Part shown: piece after piece, positions 44,543 through 56,144 of the stretch
How the letters are laid out: every line of letters starts with the position of its first letter
How positions within the stretch are numbered: position 1 is the first letter of the stretch
Assembly: GCF_023195535.1 (NCBI RefSeq)
Contig: NZ_JALPNF010000009.1
Span: 54,759 to 118,758 of the forward strand
Source of the DNA: Sphingomonas faeni
Lineage (GTDB): Bacteria; Pseudomonadota; Alphaproteobacteria; Sphingomonadales; Sphingomonadaceae
Reading direction: 5' to 3'
DNA: 64,000 nt
Translations under genes and position numbers: made by a program
Notes under the pieces: model-generated
Database searches by the model: none
Told to the model about the DNA's origin: nothing
What the model saw: only the letters and a program-made list of their open reading frames with translations

Positions 44543-45352
44543 ATGGCGAAGCTTCCTCCGTTTCCCGGTACGACCGGTCGTCGCGATTGGCGTACGGCGT
44601 TCGATGCGATCAAGAAATTGCTCGCGAACGGTGACGACACGACGCAGGTGTTCCGGATCATGCGCGCGCTGAACGTCGGTAATGCACCGATGAATTACGC
44701 GCGACTGATCGCCACCGAGCAAGGCGGGCGGATCGCCTATGACCGCGTCGAACTAGCGCAGCGTTTCTCCGATCCCGCGTTCGTCGCGAGCTTCGCGCCC
44801 GGCACGGTCGGCGCAGCGTATCGCACTTTCCTCGAGACGACGGGCTATTCCGCGGACGGGCTGGTCGAGGTCTCGCGGCTCGTGCCGTCCGAGGACGATC
44901 TGGCGCATCCCTATGCGTGGTTCGGCCGGCGGGTCCGCGATACGCACGATATCTGGCACGTGCTGACCGGCTACAAGGCGGACGAGAGCATGGGCGAAGC
45001 GGCGCTGGTCGCGTTCAGCTATGCGCAGGTCGGCGGGCTCGGCTGGGCGCTGATCGGTTCCGCCGCAGCGCTGAAGAGCATGCGTGTTACGGGGAGCAAG
45101 CTGTTCGCGAAGGCGGTCTGGGAAGGCTATCGCAATGGGCGCAAAGCGAAGTGGATTTCCGGCGAGGATTATCTCGAACTGCTCCACGAACCGCTGGAGG
45201 CCGCGCGCTCACGGCTCGGCATCGTCACGCCGGTCGCCTATCTGCGGGCGCAGCGCGAACTCGGCCCGGAACTCGCATCGTATCTCAGCATGCAGAAGGC
45301 GGCGACCGCGACGGCTGCACCCGTGATCGCGCCGGAGCGGATCGCCGCCTGA
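44543..45352 (+). CDS. Ubiquinone biosynthesis Coq4-family protein
   Basis: The 269-residue protein is homologous to Coq4, recently shown to act in oxidative C1 decarboxylation of the quinone ring. The metal-binding motif HDxxH is visible as THDIWHVLTGYKADESMGEAAL, with His135, Asp136, His139 and a Glu 12 residues on. Its neighbours FGRRVRDTH and EGYRNGRKAKWISGEDYLELL match bacterial Coq4-like proteins. The start has a taaggag site. It interrupts the dnaN-recF order together with the toxin-antitoxin pair. Confidence 0.85.
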   Translation: MAKLPPFPGTTGRRDWRTAFDAIKKLLANGDDTTQVFRIMRALNVGNAPMNYARLIATEQGGRIAYDRVELAQRFSDPAFVASFAPGTVGAAYRTFLETTGYSADGLVEVSRLVPSEDDLAHPYAWFGRRVRDTHDIWHVLTGYKADESMGEAALVAFSYAQVGGLGWALIGSAAALKSMRVTGSKLFAKAVWEGYRNGRKAKWISGEDYLELLHEPLEAARSRLGIVTPVAYLRAQRELGPELASYLSMQKAATATAAPVIAPERIAA

Positions 45353-45415
45353 CGCGATGCTTGATAACGGACTGGGCGTGTCGCTAACGGGGCGTGGTCA
45401 GATCGATGCCCCACC

Positions 45416-45486
45416 CCGTTCGTGCTGAGCGAAGTCGAAGCACCGTAGCTTGAGCCGCGCCCTTCGACTTCGCTCAGGCCGAACGG
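45416..45486. repeat. Palindromic repeat, family H (GAGCGAAGTCGAAG type)
   Basis: Arms ccgttcgtgctgagcgaagt and the complement cttcgacttcgctcaggccg enclose about 20 bases, leaving a hairpin between coq4 and recF. This word pair is a familiar dispersed repeat in sphingomonad genomes; only one copy is in the window. Confidence 0.8.
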
Positions 45487-45532
45487 AAAAGGGCGATGCA
45501 ATCTCTTTCGAAACTGCTCTAAGGCCGGGGCA

Positions 45533-46744
45533 ATGCTGTCGCGCCTGGTCCTTACCGATTTCCGCAACCATGCTGACCTGACGCTTCAGCCGAGTTCAGG
45601 GTTCGTCGTGCTGACCGGCGAGAACGGCGCTGGCAAGACGAATATCCTGGAGGCGGTGTCGCTGCTCGCGCCCGGCCGCGGGCTGCGGAGAGCGGCTCTC
45701 GGCGAGATGGCGAGGCAGGGCGGGGCGGGCGGCTTCGGCGTCGCGGCGACCTTGTCCCCACAACGCGAGCGGCACGGCGCCACCGAATTCCCCTCCCGCT
45801 TGCGGGAGGGGTCAGGGGAGGGCGCGACGTACGTACTGGCGTCCGGCGTCGAGGAAAACGCGCCCCTCCCCCGCCCCCTCCCGCAAGCGGAAGGGGAGAA
45901 GGAAGCCGCCGCCGAAGTCGACGTCGCAACCGGCACGCTGGCTTCCGCCCCCGAGCGCCGCATCGTCCGCATCCAGGGCGCAACCACCACCGCCAACGCG
46001 CTCGCCGAGTGGCTCACGATCCTCTGGCTCACCCCGGCGATGGACCGCCTCTTCGTCGCCCCCGCCGGCGAACGCCGGGGCTTTCTCGACCGCCTCACGC
46101 TGGCCCTCGCCCCCGCCCACGCGCACCACGCCGCCCGCTACGACGCGGCGATGCGCGCGCGCAACCGCCTGCTCGCCGACGAAGGCCGCCCCGACGGCGA
46201 CTGGGTCTCCGCGCTCGAAGCGCAGATGGCCGAGCACGGCGACGCGGTCGATGCTGCCCGGCGCGCGACCGTCGCGCTGCTCGGCACGAGGCTCGCGCAT
46301 CAGGACGACGGCCCGTTTCCCCGCGCCGGCCTCGCGCTCGAAGGCTGGGCCGGCGACACCACCCGCCTGCAAGCCGACCTCGCGCAGGGCCGCGCGCGCG
46401 ACGCCGCCGCCGGCCGCACGCTCGTCGGCCCGCACCGGGTCGACCTCGCGGTAACGCATCTCGACAAGGCGCGCGCAGCCTCGCTCGCGTCGACCGGCGA
46501 ACAGAAGGCGCTCCTCCTTGGCATCGTCCTCGCGCATGCCGAACTGGTGGCGGAGCGAACCGGCCAGTCGCCGGTGCTGCTGCTCGACGAGGTCGCCGCA
46601 CATCTCGATCCGGCCCGACGCGCGGCATTGTTCGAGCGGCTATCGGGGCGCGGGCAGGTGTGGATGACCGGCACCGAAGATGCGCTGTTCGACGCGATCG
46701 ACAGCGGCGCGACGCGCATCGCCGTAGGCCACGCTAATCACTGA
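45533..46744 (+). CDS. recF: DNA replication and repair protein RecF, with an in-frame repeat insertion
   Basis: RecF is an SMC-like ATPase that guides RecA loading at gaps. The 403-residue protein has Walker [14 protein letters not shown] (residues 30-38), the signature [30 protein letters not shown] and Walker [13 protein letters not shown]. It is about 40 residues longer than usual for RecF. The extra part, residues about 86-122, is encoded by a family E palindromic repeat (45788-45898) inserted between GVAATLSPQ and [15 protein letters not shown], a loop before the RVRIDG-like segment. The insertion is 111 bases and keeps the frame. It follows coq4 after 180 bases. Confidence 0.93.
   Translation: MLSRLVLTDFRNHADLTLQPSSGFVVLTGENGAGKTNILEAVSLLAPGRGLRRAALGEMARQGGAGGFGVAATLSPQRERHGATEFPSRLREGSGEGATYVLASGVEENAPLPRPLPQAEGEKEAAAEVDVATGTLASAPERRIVRIQGATTTANALAEWLTILWLTPAMDRLFVAPAGERRGFLDRLTLALAPAHAHHAARYDAAMRARNRLLADEGRPDGDWVSALEAQMAEHGDAVDAARRATVALLGTRLAHQDDGPFPRAGLALEGWAGDTTRLQADLAQGRARDAAAGRTLVGPHRVDLAVTHLDKARAASLASTGEQKALLLGIVLAHAELVAERTGQSPVLLLDEVAAHLDPARRAALFERLSGRGQVWMTGTEDALFDAIDSGATRIAVGHANH
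45788..45898 (+). repeat. Palindromic repeat, family E, inside recF coding sequence
   Basis: Left arm ttcccctcccgcttgcggga, continuing ggggtcaggggaggg, and right arm cccctcccccgccccctccc, continuing gcaagcggaaggggag, are inverted copies around about 37 bases. It is translated as [12 protein letters not shown] in the left arm and as a Pro-rich segment in the right. The same element lies at 58619-58720. Confidence 0.88.
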
Positions 46745-46851
46745 AAGAAAGAGATAATCTTCGGCTGAACACAGGCTGTCGATCGAGGTCACTGTGCGTT
46801 CAAGCGGCCGCGGGCAGAACCCGTCCCATCGAAGATCACGGAGAGTTCACG

Positions 46852-47646
46852 ATGTCCCATAATCTTGCCCGCGCCGCCCTCGGCGTCCTGATGGCCACCG
46901 CGACCGTCGCGCCTGCGCTGGCGCAGGGCCAGGCACGCTTCGACCCGCGCACGGCGCCCTGGACCCGGCCTGGGTATCGGCTGGTCGGCGCCGGCGTGCC
47001 GATCCTGTTTCCCGAGCTTCGCAATACACCGCGTGGCCGTGAGTTCGTGATGCCGAACTTCGACGCGAACGGCGACGGCCGGATCAACCGCCAGGAAGCC
47101 GACGACGCCAACCGGGAATTCGCCCGGCTGGCAGGTCCGCGTCGCGATCGGTTCGACTGGGACGCGTACGGTCGCGACCCGCGCGGCTATCGCAGCGGCC
47201 GCGGCGGCACCACCGTGGTCGAGACCGTGACCACCTGGGATCGCGGTGCGATGCGCAACTACGGCTTCCGCCAGACCCCGCGCGGCGCCACGCTGACGCT
47301 GCAGGAGGACGTGCTGTTCCGCACCGACAGCGCCGTGCTGCGTCCCGGCGCGATCGAGAAACTGCGCCCGCTCGCCCGCTATCTGCGCGCCAACCCCGGC
47401 GTCCGCGTGGCGATCGACGGCTTCACCGATTCGCGCGGCACCGACGCGCATAACCAGGGCCTGTCCGAGCGTCGCGCGGCCAGCGTTCGCCAGGCGTTCG
47501 ACGACATGGACGTCGTCCGCGCCCGTTTCAGCGTCGTCGGCCACGGCGAGCGCGACCCGGTCGCGACGAATGCGACGGCCGCGGGGATGCGCCTAAACCG
47601 CCGCGTAGAGGTAACCCTGCTAGGCCAGCGCGCCGACCGCTTCTGA
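46852..47646 (+). CDS. OmpA-family protein with EF-hand motif
   Basis: The 264-residue protein has a signal peptide (ending VAPALAQ, about residue 24). An EF-hand loop DANGDGRINRQE lies at about 67-78, and an OmpA/MotB peptidoglycan-binding domain spans about 140-260: LQEDVLFRTDSAVLRPGAIEKLRPLARYL, IDGFTDSRGTDAHNQGLSERRA, with the TDSRG and NxxLSxxRA motifs, and MRLNRRVEVTLL. Its OmpA domain can bind diaminopimelate of peptidoglycan. No outer membrane barrel is present. The calcium loop next to a wall-binding domain is uncommon. Confidence 0.9.
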   Translation: MSHNLARAALGVLMATATVAPALAQGQARFDPRTAPWTRPGYRLVGAGVPILFPELRNTPRGREFVMPNFDANGDGRINRQEADDANREFARLAGPRRDRFDWDAYGRDPRGYRSGRGGTTVVETVTTWDRGAMRNYGFRQTPRGATLTLQEDVLFRTDSAVLRPGAIEKLRPLARYLRANPGVRVAIDGFTDSRGTDAHNQGLSERRAASVRQAFDDMDVVRARFSVVGHGERDPVATNATAAGMRLNRRVEVTLLGQRADRF

Positions 47647-50709
<3,063 letters not shown>

Positions 50710-50768
50710 TCGCGGAACATCGAGCGTTCAACCGCGCTTAACGGCCATCTATCAAGGAGTGCATAGGC

Positions 50769-51041
50769 ATGGCCGAAGACCGGTTGGACATCGATCTGAA
50801 GACCGTCGAGGACAATAGCGACCTGCGCCAAGTCGAGTTCGAAGGCGAAGTGAGCGACGAGCGGTATCAGTTCGCGGTGCAATATGACGTGCTCGAAGCG
50901 CTGAGCACGGTCGCGCCGGAAGGCGATGTCGTCGCGCTTTTCAAGCGACACGCTGACGAGATCGCCGGCCTCGGCGTGGTTGCGCTCGCCCGCGACCCGG
51001 ATCAGGAGATCGTCGTGATCAGCGAGAACGATCTCAATTGA
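50769..51041 (+). CDS. DUF1488 family protein
   Basis: The 90-residue acidic protein has the DUF1488 pattern: a short beta-rich part, then VQYDVLEALSTVAPEGDVVALFKRHADEIAGLGVVALARD and a final EIVVISENDLN. The family is small and of unknown function, found in proteobacteria. A good ribosome site (aaggagtg) precedes ATG. Its stop overlaps the TTG start of the next gene (TTGA), indicating translational coupling. Confidence 0.75.
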   Translation: MAEDRLDIDLKTVEDNSDLRQVEFEGEVSDERYQFAVQYDVLEALSTVAPEGDVVALFKRHADEIAGLGVVALARDPDQEIVVISENDLN

Positions 51042-51889
51042 CGAATGTGAAGCAGGTGGGCGTCAAGCCTCCGATCGGCCGCGAAACCCGCCTTTGCATG
51101 TCGCTGGCGGCGCGGCCCGGCAATTTTGGATCGCGGTTCCACAACCGCCTCTACGAGGTGCTCGGACTCGATTACGTCTACAAGGCGTTCACGACCGACG
51201 ATCTGGCCGGCGCGGTCGGCGGTATTCGCGCGCTCGCCATTCGTGGGTGCGCGGTGTCGATGCCGTTCAAGGAGGCGGTGATCCCGATGCTCGACGTGCT
51301 CGATCCCTCGGCGCGGGCGATAAGCAGCGTCAATACGATCGTTAACGATCGTATTGACGGCGTGGGCGTGCTGACCGGGTTCAACACCGATTATACGGCC
51401 GTCCGGCTTTTGCTGGGATCGCACGACATCGACCCGCGGATGCGCTTCATCCTGCGCGGATCGGGCGGGATGGCGAAGGCGGTGGCGACGGCGTTGCACG
51501 ATGCCGGGTTTGCGAACGGAACGATCGTCGCCCGCAACGAGAGGGCAGGGCGCGCGCTCGCAGAGACGCATGGCTATGACTGGGCCGCCGAGCCCGACGC
51601 GGCGGGGGCACCCCTGCTGGTCAACGTGACGCCGCTCGGCATGGCCGGTGCGGACGCCGACGTGCTGGCGTTCGACGCGCCGTTGATCGCTGCGTGCGAG
51701 GTGGCATTCGACGTCGTGGCACTACCTGTCGAGACGCCGTTCCTCGCCGCGGCGCGTGCGGCAGGCAAGCGCGTCATCACCGGGGCGGAGGTTGCTACGT
51801 TGCAGGCGCTGGAGCAGTTCGTGCTTTATACGGGCGTTCGTCCGGATCGATCGACTGTGGAGGATGCCGCGGCGTTCGCGCGCGCCTGA
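51038..51889 (+). CDS. Shikimate dehydrogenase-like protein (AroE superfamily)
   Basis: The 283-residue protein has the AroE fold: substrate-binding KPPIGRETRLCMSLAARPGNFGSRFHNRLYEVLG, catalytic Lys78 in SMPFKEAVI, Asn99 in SVNTIVND, Asp118 in GFNTDYTA, and a Rossmann domain with LRGSGGMAKAVA in place of the usual GAGGA. AroE reduces 3-dehydroshikimate with NADPH; whether this protein is the true AroE or a quinate/other paralogue is unclear, since the substrate Ser-x-Ser site is replaced by a MSLAARPGN loop. Residues 97-108 are encoded by a perfect 32-bp palindrome. Its 3' end overlaps dedA by 64 bases. Confidence 0.82.
   Translation: MTNVKQVGVKPPIGRETRLCMSLAARPGNFGSRFHNRLYEVLGLDYVYKAFTTDDLAGAVGGIRALAIRGCAVSMPFKEAVIPMLDVLDPSARAISSVNTIVNDRIDGVGVLTGFNTDYTAVRLLLGSHDIDPRMRFILRGSGGMAKAVATALHDAGFANGTIVARNERAGRALAETHGYDWAAEPDAAGAPLLVNVTPLGMAGADADVLAFDAPLIAACEVAFDVVALPVETPFLAAARAAGKRVITGAEVATLQALEQFVLYTGVRPDRSTVEDAAAFARA
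51328..51359. repeat. Perfect 32-bp palindrome inside the aroE-like gene
   Basis: Bases 51328-51343 (cgtcaatacgatcgtt) and 51344-51359 (aacgatcgtattgacg) are exact reverse complements with no spacer. The centre is GTTAAC, flanked on each side by CGATCG. It encodes residues 97-108 at the conserved SVNTIV motif. A perfect palindrome of this length without a loop is unexpected by chance and unusual in coding DNA. Confidence 0.95.
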
Positions 51890-52467
51890 CCCGAAGCGGT
51901 TTTCCGCGCGTGCCGCCCGCGCCAGAACCGGACGCAGGCGGTCACCAGGGCCATTACGGCAATCAGGATCGCGACGCCGAGCAGCTTCTGTCGTGGCATG
52001 ATCCGGCCGACCAGAGCAATCAGGCCGTCGCCGAACACATAGCCGATCCCGGTGAAGAGCACGCCCCACACCAGCGCGGAAATCGCATTGAGCACCACGA
52101 AGGTGCGTGCGGGAACATGCGAGGTCCCGACCGCGATCGGACTTATGGTGCGCAGGCCGTAGAGGAAGCGGAAGCTGAGAATGAATAGGGTCGGATGGCG
52201 ATCGAGCGTGTCGAGCGCCTTGGCGAAGGTCGGTTTCTCGGCGATCCGGCGGACCAGCTTGGTATCGCGGTAACGGCGACCGGCGAAGAAGAAGAGCTGG
52301 TCGGCGAAGAAGGATCCGGCCACCGCCGCCGCCGCGCTGCCGGCCAGCGGCAGCATATGCTGGTGGGCCAGCAAGCCGCCGGTGACGACGCTGGTCTCGC
52401 CCTCGAACGCGGCGCCGAGGAAGATCGCGGCAAGGCCGTATTGGGCGATGAAGCTTTCGATCGACAT
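51826..52467 (-). CDS. DedA-family membrane protein
   Basis: DedA-family proteins support undecaprenyl-phosphate or lipid flipping and cell-envelope stability. The 213-residue protein has the family features: GAAFEGETSVVTGGLLAHQHML near the N-terminus, SFFADQLFFFAGRRY, and the second motif FSFRFLYGLRTISPIAVGTSHVPARTF with the Arg residues required for function. Five to six hydrophobic segments are present. Its C-terminal 21 codons overlap the 3' end of the aroE-like gene on the other strand. It stands alone on the minus strand. Confidence 0.9.
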   Translation of the reverse strand: MSIESFIAQYGLAAIFLGAAFEGETSVVTGGLLAHQHMLPLAGSAAAAVAGSFFADQLFFFAGRRYRDTKLVRRIAEKPTFAKALDTLDRHPTLFILSFRFLYGLRTISPIAVGTSHVPARTFVVLNAISALVWGVLFTGIGYVFGDGLIALVGRIMPRQKLLGVAILIAVMALVTACVRFWRGRHARKTASGQARANAAASSTVDRSGRTPV

Positions 52468-52640
52468 CCGCTGCCCTTGCCGGAGAGCACGGGGTTAAGC
52501 CAGCCGTGGTTGCTCGTCGCGCCGAAGCATTGCGCCCCTTGGCCGTGTCGCTCGTGCGGTGCAGATCGGGTCGGCAAAGCCGTGGCGGAAGGCGGGGACC
52601 ATGGGGTCGTAAAGGGTGGTCCTGCGTCTCGGCTGGGGCG

Positions 52641-53147
52641 CTAGGCGGGCGGGCCTAGCAGGAACGCGGCGAGTGCGCTCCAGGCGGGCTGCTTTGCGGC
52701 GATGCCGACGGTGTGAAGCGGGCTGCTGGAGGGGAGCGCGACGATCTCCGGTCCGATAAAATCGCGGCCTAACAGCTTCATGCCCTGTTTCAGCGCCGTG
52801 CCCCCGTTGAACGCGATCGCGCGCAGGTGCGGGAGTGTCGCGACGAGGCCGGCGATGTCGTTGCCCTTGATATCGTTGATCGCGGCGTCGGTGCTGCCTG
52901 GGCGGCTGGCCGATCCGATCACGTCCCAAAGCGCGACCCGATGCTCGCGCAGCACGGCGAGGCGATCGTCATAGGCGAGCGCGACGAGGTCGCGTCCCAC
53001 GACCGGCGACAGCAACTGCCAGAACTGGTTCTGGGGATGCGCGTAATAGCGCTGTGCGGCGAGCGAGCGGTCGCCGGGCAGACTGCCCAGGACGAGAAGG
53101 CGGGCATCGGGCGAAACGATCGGGGGGAAGGAGTGTTTGAGGGGCAT
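52641..53147 (-). CDS. DNA-deoxyinosine glycosylase (uracil-DNA glycosylase superfamily)
   Basis: The 168-residue protein belongs to the UDG superfamily 6 type (hypoxanthine-DNA glycosylase). Family motifs are VLGSLPGDRSLAAQRYYAHPQNQFWQLL near residue 20, ALWDVIGSASRPGSTDAAI, IAFNGGTAL, and the closing LPSSSPLHTVG. It removes deaminated adenine (hypoxanthine) or related bases from DNA. It lies about 170 bases from DedA on the same strand. It adds to a repair theme in the window but has no sequence link to the ligase set. Confidence 0.9.
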   Translation of the reverse strand: MPLKHSFPPIVSPDARLLVLGSLPGDRSLAAQRYYAHPQNQFWQLLSPVVGRDLVALAYDDRLAVLREHRVALWDVIGSASRPGSTDAAINDIKGNDIAGLVATLPHLRAIAFNGGTALKQGMKLLGRDFIGPEIVALPSSSPLHTVGIAAKQPAWSALAAFLLGPPA

Positions 53148-53365
53148 GGAGCGGACCTAGCGGGGTCATGCACGAACACCGATCGCAAAATGGCGTTCCA
53201 ACGATTCCATCACCCAGGCAGAGGCCGGGGGGCGAACCGGTGGATGTCGCAAACTGGTGGCTGGATGGCGTTAGGGCAACCTCTTCAACCGCGGCCCGGC
53301 TAAACAAGCCCCGGCCAGATCCCGGCGATTGCGCGCGCTCCCGCATGCGTTCTATCAAGCGGCCC

Positions 53366-55399
53366 ATGAAGATCATGCTCTCCGCCAGCCTTGCCGTGCT
53401 CGCCCTTGCGAGTGTTCCTGCCGCCGCCCGGCAACTCACCATCGACGACGTGACGATGCTCAGCCGCGTCGGCGCGCCGACTGCGTCGCAGGACGGGCGC
53501 TGGCTCGTCTGGGCGCAGCGCGAAACCGATCTTGCCGCCGACAAGGGGCGCTTCGATCTCTGGCGGCTCGACCTGAGCAAGCCCGGCGCCGCGCCGGTGA
53601 AGCTGCTCGCCGATCCGCAGGTCAACGAGAACGACCCGCAGATCGTCGGCAGCACGGTGTATTTCACGTCCGACAAGGGCGGCGAGGATGCGGTCTGGTC
53701 GGTGCCCGTCACCGGCGGCACGCCGCGCAAGCTGACCGCTTTCAAGGGCGGGTTCAGCGGCTTCAAGGTTGCTCCGACCGGCGACAAGATGCTCGTCTGG
53801 GCGGATCGCACGCCGGGTGCGCCGAGCCTCGAACCGGCGATGGTGAAGAAGGACCCGAACGCTGGGGCCGGGCGGACCTACGACCAACTGTTCGTACGAC
53901 ATTGGGATACGTGGGCGGACGGCACGCGCTCGCAGCTGTTCGTCCTGCCGCTGACCCCCGCAGGCGCGACCGGCAACGGCGTTCCGCTGGTCGGTGCGCT
54001 GGTCGGCGATGCGCCCTCCAAGCCGTTCGGTGGCGGCGAGGAAGTCTCGTGGAGCCCGGACGGCCGCACCGTCTATTTCGCGATGCGCGAGGCTGGCCGG
54101 ATCGAGGCGCTGTCGACCAATCTCGACATCTTCTCGGTGCCTGCGGACGGCTCGACCGCACCGGTCAACCTCACCGCCGCCAACAAGGCGACCGACAACC
54201 TCCCGACGGTATCGCCCGATGGCCGCATGCTCGCCTATTTCGCGATGCGGCGGCCCGGGTTCGAGGCGGATCGCCAGGTTCTGACGCTGCGCGACATCGC
54301 CAGCGGCAAGACGTTCTCGCTGACCGAGCGCTGGGACCGGTCGGTCGGCTCGATTGCGTGGGCGCCCGACTCGAAGTCGCTCTACGTGACGGCGGACGAC
54401 ACGCAGGAAACCCCGCTGTTCCGCGTTGACGCGGCCAGCGGCGCGGTCACGCGGCTGACCCAGGAGGGCCATGTCAGCGCGGTTGCGATTACCCCGCGTG
54501 GGCCTGTGGTGGCGATCGACAGCCTCACCGCACCCGCCGATTTCTACCGCGTCGCGGGCACTGGTGCGCCGCAGCGCCTAACCCAGGTCAACGCGACGAA
54601 GCTCGCCGGGATCGACATGCCGACCGTCACGCGGTTCAACTTCAAGGGCGCGAACGCCGACACCGTCTGGGGCTATGCGGTGAAGCCGTTTGGAGCCGCG
54701 GGGAAAGTGCCGATCGCGTACATGGTCCATGGCGGGCCGCAGGGATCGAGCAACAACAGCTGGTCGTATCGCTGGAACCCCGCGGTGTTCGCGGGGGCCG
54801 GCTATGGCCTGGTCGCGGTCGATTTCCACGGGTCGACCGGCTACGGGCAGGGCTTCACCGACGCGATCAGCAACAACTGGGGCGGCTGGCCGCTCGAGGA
54901 TCTGCAAAAGGGGCTGAAGGCTGCGACCGACAAGTTCGCGTGGCTCGATGCGGACAACGCGTGCGCATTGGGCGCGTCGTACGGCGGCTATATGATGAAC
55001 TGGTTCGAGGGGCAGTGGCCCGATCGCTTCAAGTGCATCGTCCAGCATGACGGCGTGTTCGACGCGCGCGCGATGGCGTACGAGACCGAGGAGCTCTGGT
55101 TCGACGAATGGGAGCATGGCGGCAAGGCCTATTACGAGGACCCGCAGGCGTTCGAGAAATGGAACCCGGTCAACTACGTGGCGAAGTGGAAGACGCCGAT
55201 GCTGGTGATCACCGGCGAGAAGGACTTCCGCATTCCGTACACGCAGGGGCTGGCGGCGTTCACCGCGCTCCAGCGGCGCGGGATTCCGTCGCGGCTGCTG
55301 GTCAATCCGGGCGAGAACCACTGGGTCTTGAAGCCGAAGAACTCGCGGCAATGGTATGGCGAGGTGCTGGGCTGGATGGGGAAGTGGACGGCGAAGTAA
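53366..55399 (+). CDS. Secreted S9-family prolyl oligopeptidase
   Basis: The 677-residue protein has a signal peptide (LSASLAVLALASVPAAAR), a seven-bladed beta-propeller (about 25-410, with WD-like SPDGR and APDSK repeats) and a C-terminal alpha/beta-hydrolase domain. The nucleophile Ser is in LGASYGGYMMNWF, the Asp in GEKDFRIPYTQ and the His in GENHWVLKP. This is the dipeptidyl-peptidase/acylaminoacyl-peptidase layout, so it should cleave short peptides in the periplasm. ATG 53366 begins the signal peptide; the frame is open to 53168 without conserved content. Confidence 0.92.
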   Translation: MKIMLSASLAVLALASVPAAARQLTIDDVTMLSRVGAPTASQDGRWLVWAQRETDLAADKGRFDLWRLDLSKPGAAPVKLLADPQVNENDPQIVGSTVYFTSDKGGEDAVWSVPVTGGTPRKLTAFKGGFSGFKVAPTGDKMLVWADRTPGAPSLEPAMVKKDPNAGAGRTYDQLFVRHWDTWADGTRSQLFVLPLTPAGATGNGVPLVGALVGDAPSKPFGGGEEVSWSPDGRTVYFAMREAGRIEALSTNLDIFSVPADGSTAPVNLTAANKATDNLPTVSPDGRMLAYFAMRRPGFEADRQVLTLRDIASGKTFSLTERWDRSVGSIAWAPDSKSLYVTADDTQETPLFRVDAASGAVTRLTQEGHVSAVAITPRGPVVAIDSLTAPADFYRVAGTGAPQRLTQVNATKLAGIDMPTVTRFNFKGANADTVWGYAVKPFGAAGKVPIAYMVHGGPQGSSNNSWSYRWNPAVFAGAGYGLVAVDFHGSTGYGQGFTDAISNNWGGWPLEDLQKGLKAATDKFAWLDADNACALGASYGGYMMNWFEGQWPDRFKCIVQHDGVFDARAMAYETEELWFDEWEHGGKAYYEDPQAFEKWNPVNYVAKWKTPMLVITGEKDFRIPYTQGLAAFTALQRRGIPSRLLVNPGENHWVLKPKNSRQWYGEVLGWMGKWTAK

Positions 55400-55414
55400 C
55401 CCGGCGGGTAGCGC

Positions 55415-56095
55415 TCACCGGCTTCCGAGCACGTTGATCGTGAACGCCAGCACGCCGATGTTGAACACGAACGCCGCCATGCACTGGCCCAGCGCGGTCT
55501 TGCGCACGCGGCGCGACGTGATGTCGACGTCGGAAGTCTGGAACGTCATGCCGAGCGTGAACGCGAAATAGGCGAAGTCCCAGTAATCGGGCTCGTCGCA
55601 CTTAGGGAAATCCAGGCCTTTCGCGTCTTCGCCCTCAGTACCGCCGTCCTCGCCCGCGTCGCTATAATATTGGTGCGCGTAGTGGAGCGTGTAGATCATG
55701 TTCGAGAACAGCCAGGCGAACACCAAAGTGGTCACCGCGAGGACGATCGCGAGCATGTCGGTCTTGCCCTGCAATTCCTTTGCTACGGCGACCAGGATGA
55801 CCAGCAGGATCGTCACGCTGAACGCGAGCAATACCCCACGATTGGCGTCGTTCTCGTCGGCGGCGCGGCGCATGCGATCGGCGGTGGCGTGGCGGAACAG
55901 CGTCGAGACCGCGATCAGGAAGACGAGCGCGGCGATGTCGAACGCCGCCATCGTGCCGCGACCGAGGCCGAGCATCGGGATCAGCACCGCCAGTCCGACC
56001 GCGAAGACCAGGCCGAACAGGATGAAGCGCGGCGGCGCGATGCGCTGGCCCAGCCCCCAATATCTGGCCCGGTCGGATCCGGCGGGATTGCTCAT
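55415..56095 (-). CDS. DUF1345 family membrane protein
   Basis: The 226-residue protein has five to six hydrophobic segments. The family signature YTLHYAHQYYSDAG lies between helices, followed by an acidic stretch GEDGGTEGEDAKG and then CDEPDYWDFAYFAFTLGMTFQTSDVDITSRRVRKTALGQ, the DUF1345 motif. Function is unknown; predicted membrane anchoring is firm. It is divergent from hisS, with 49 bases between the starts. Confidence 0.82.
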   Translation of the reverse strand: MSNPAGSDRARYWGLGQRIAPPRFILFGLVFAVGLAVLIPMLGLGRGTMAAFDIAALVFLIAVSTLFRHATADRMRRAADENDANRGVLLAFSVTILLVILVAVAKELQGKTDMLAIVLAVTTLVFAWLFSNMIYTLHYAHQYYSDAGEDGGTEGEDAKGLDFPKCDEPDYWDFAYFAFTLGMTFQTSDVDITSRRVRKTALGQCMAAFVFNIGVLAFTINVLGSR

Positions 56096-56144
56096 GCCAC
56101 AGCGCTAGCGCTTCGGGAGGACGTCGCCTAGATACGCGCGCATC

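Noticed and set aside
51328..51359. The 32-bp palindrome as a rho-independent terminator
   Set aside because: It has no loop and no T run, and it lies in the middle of an intact coding frame.
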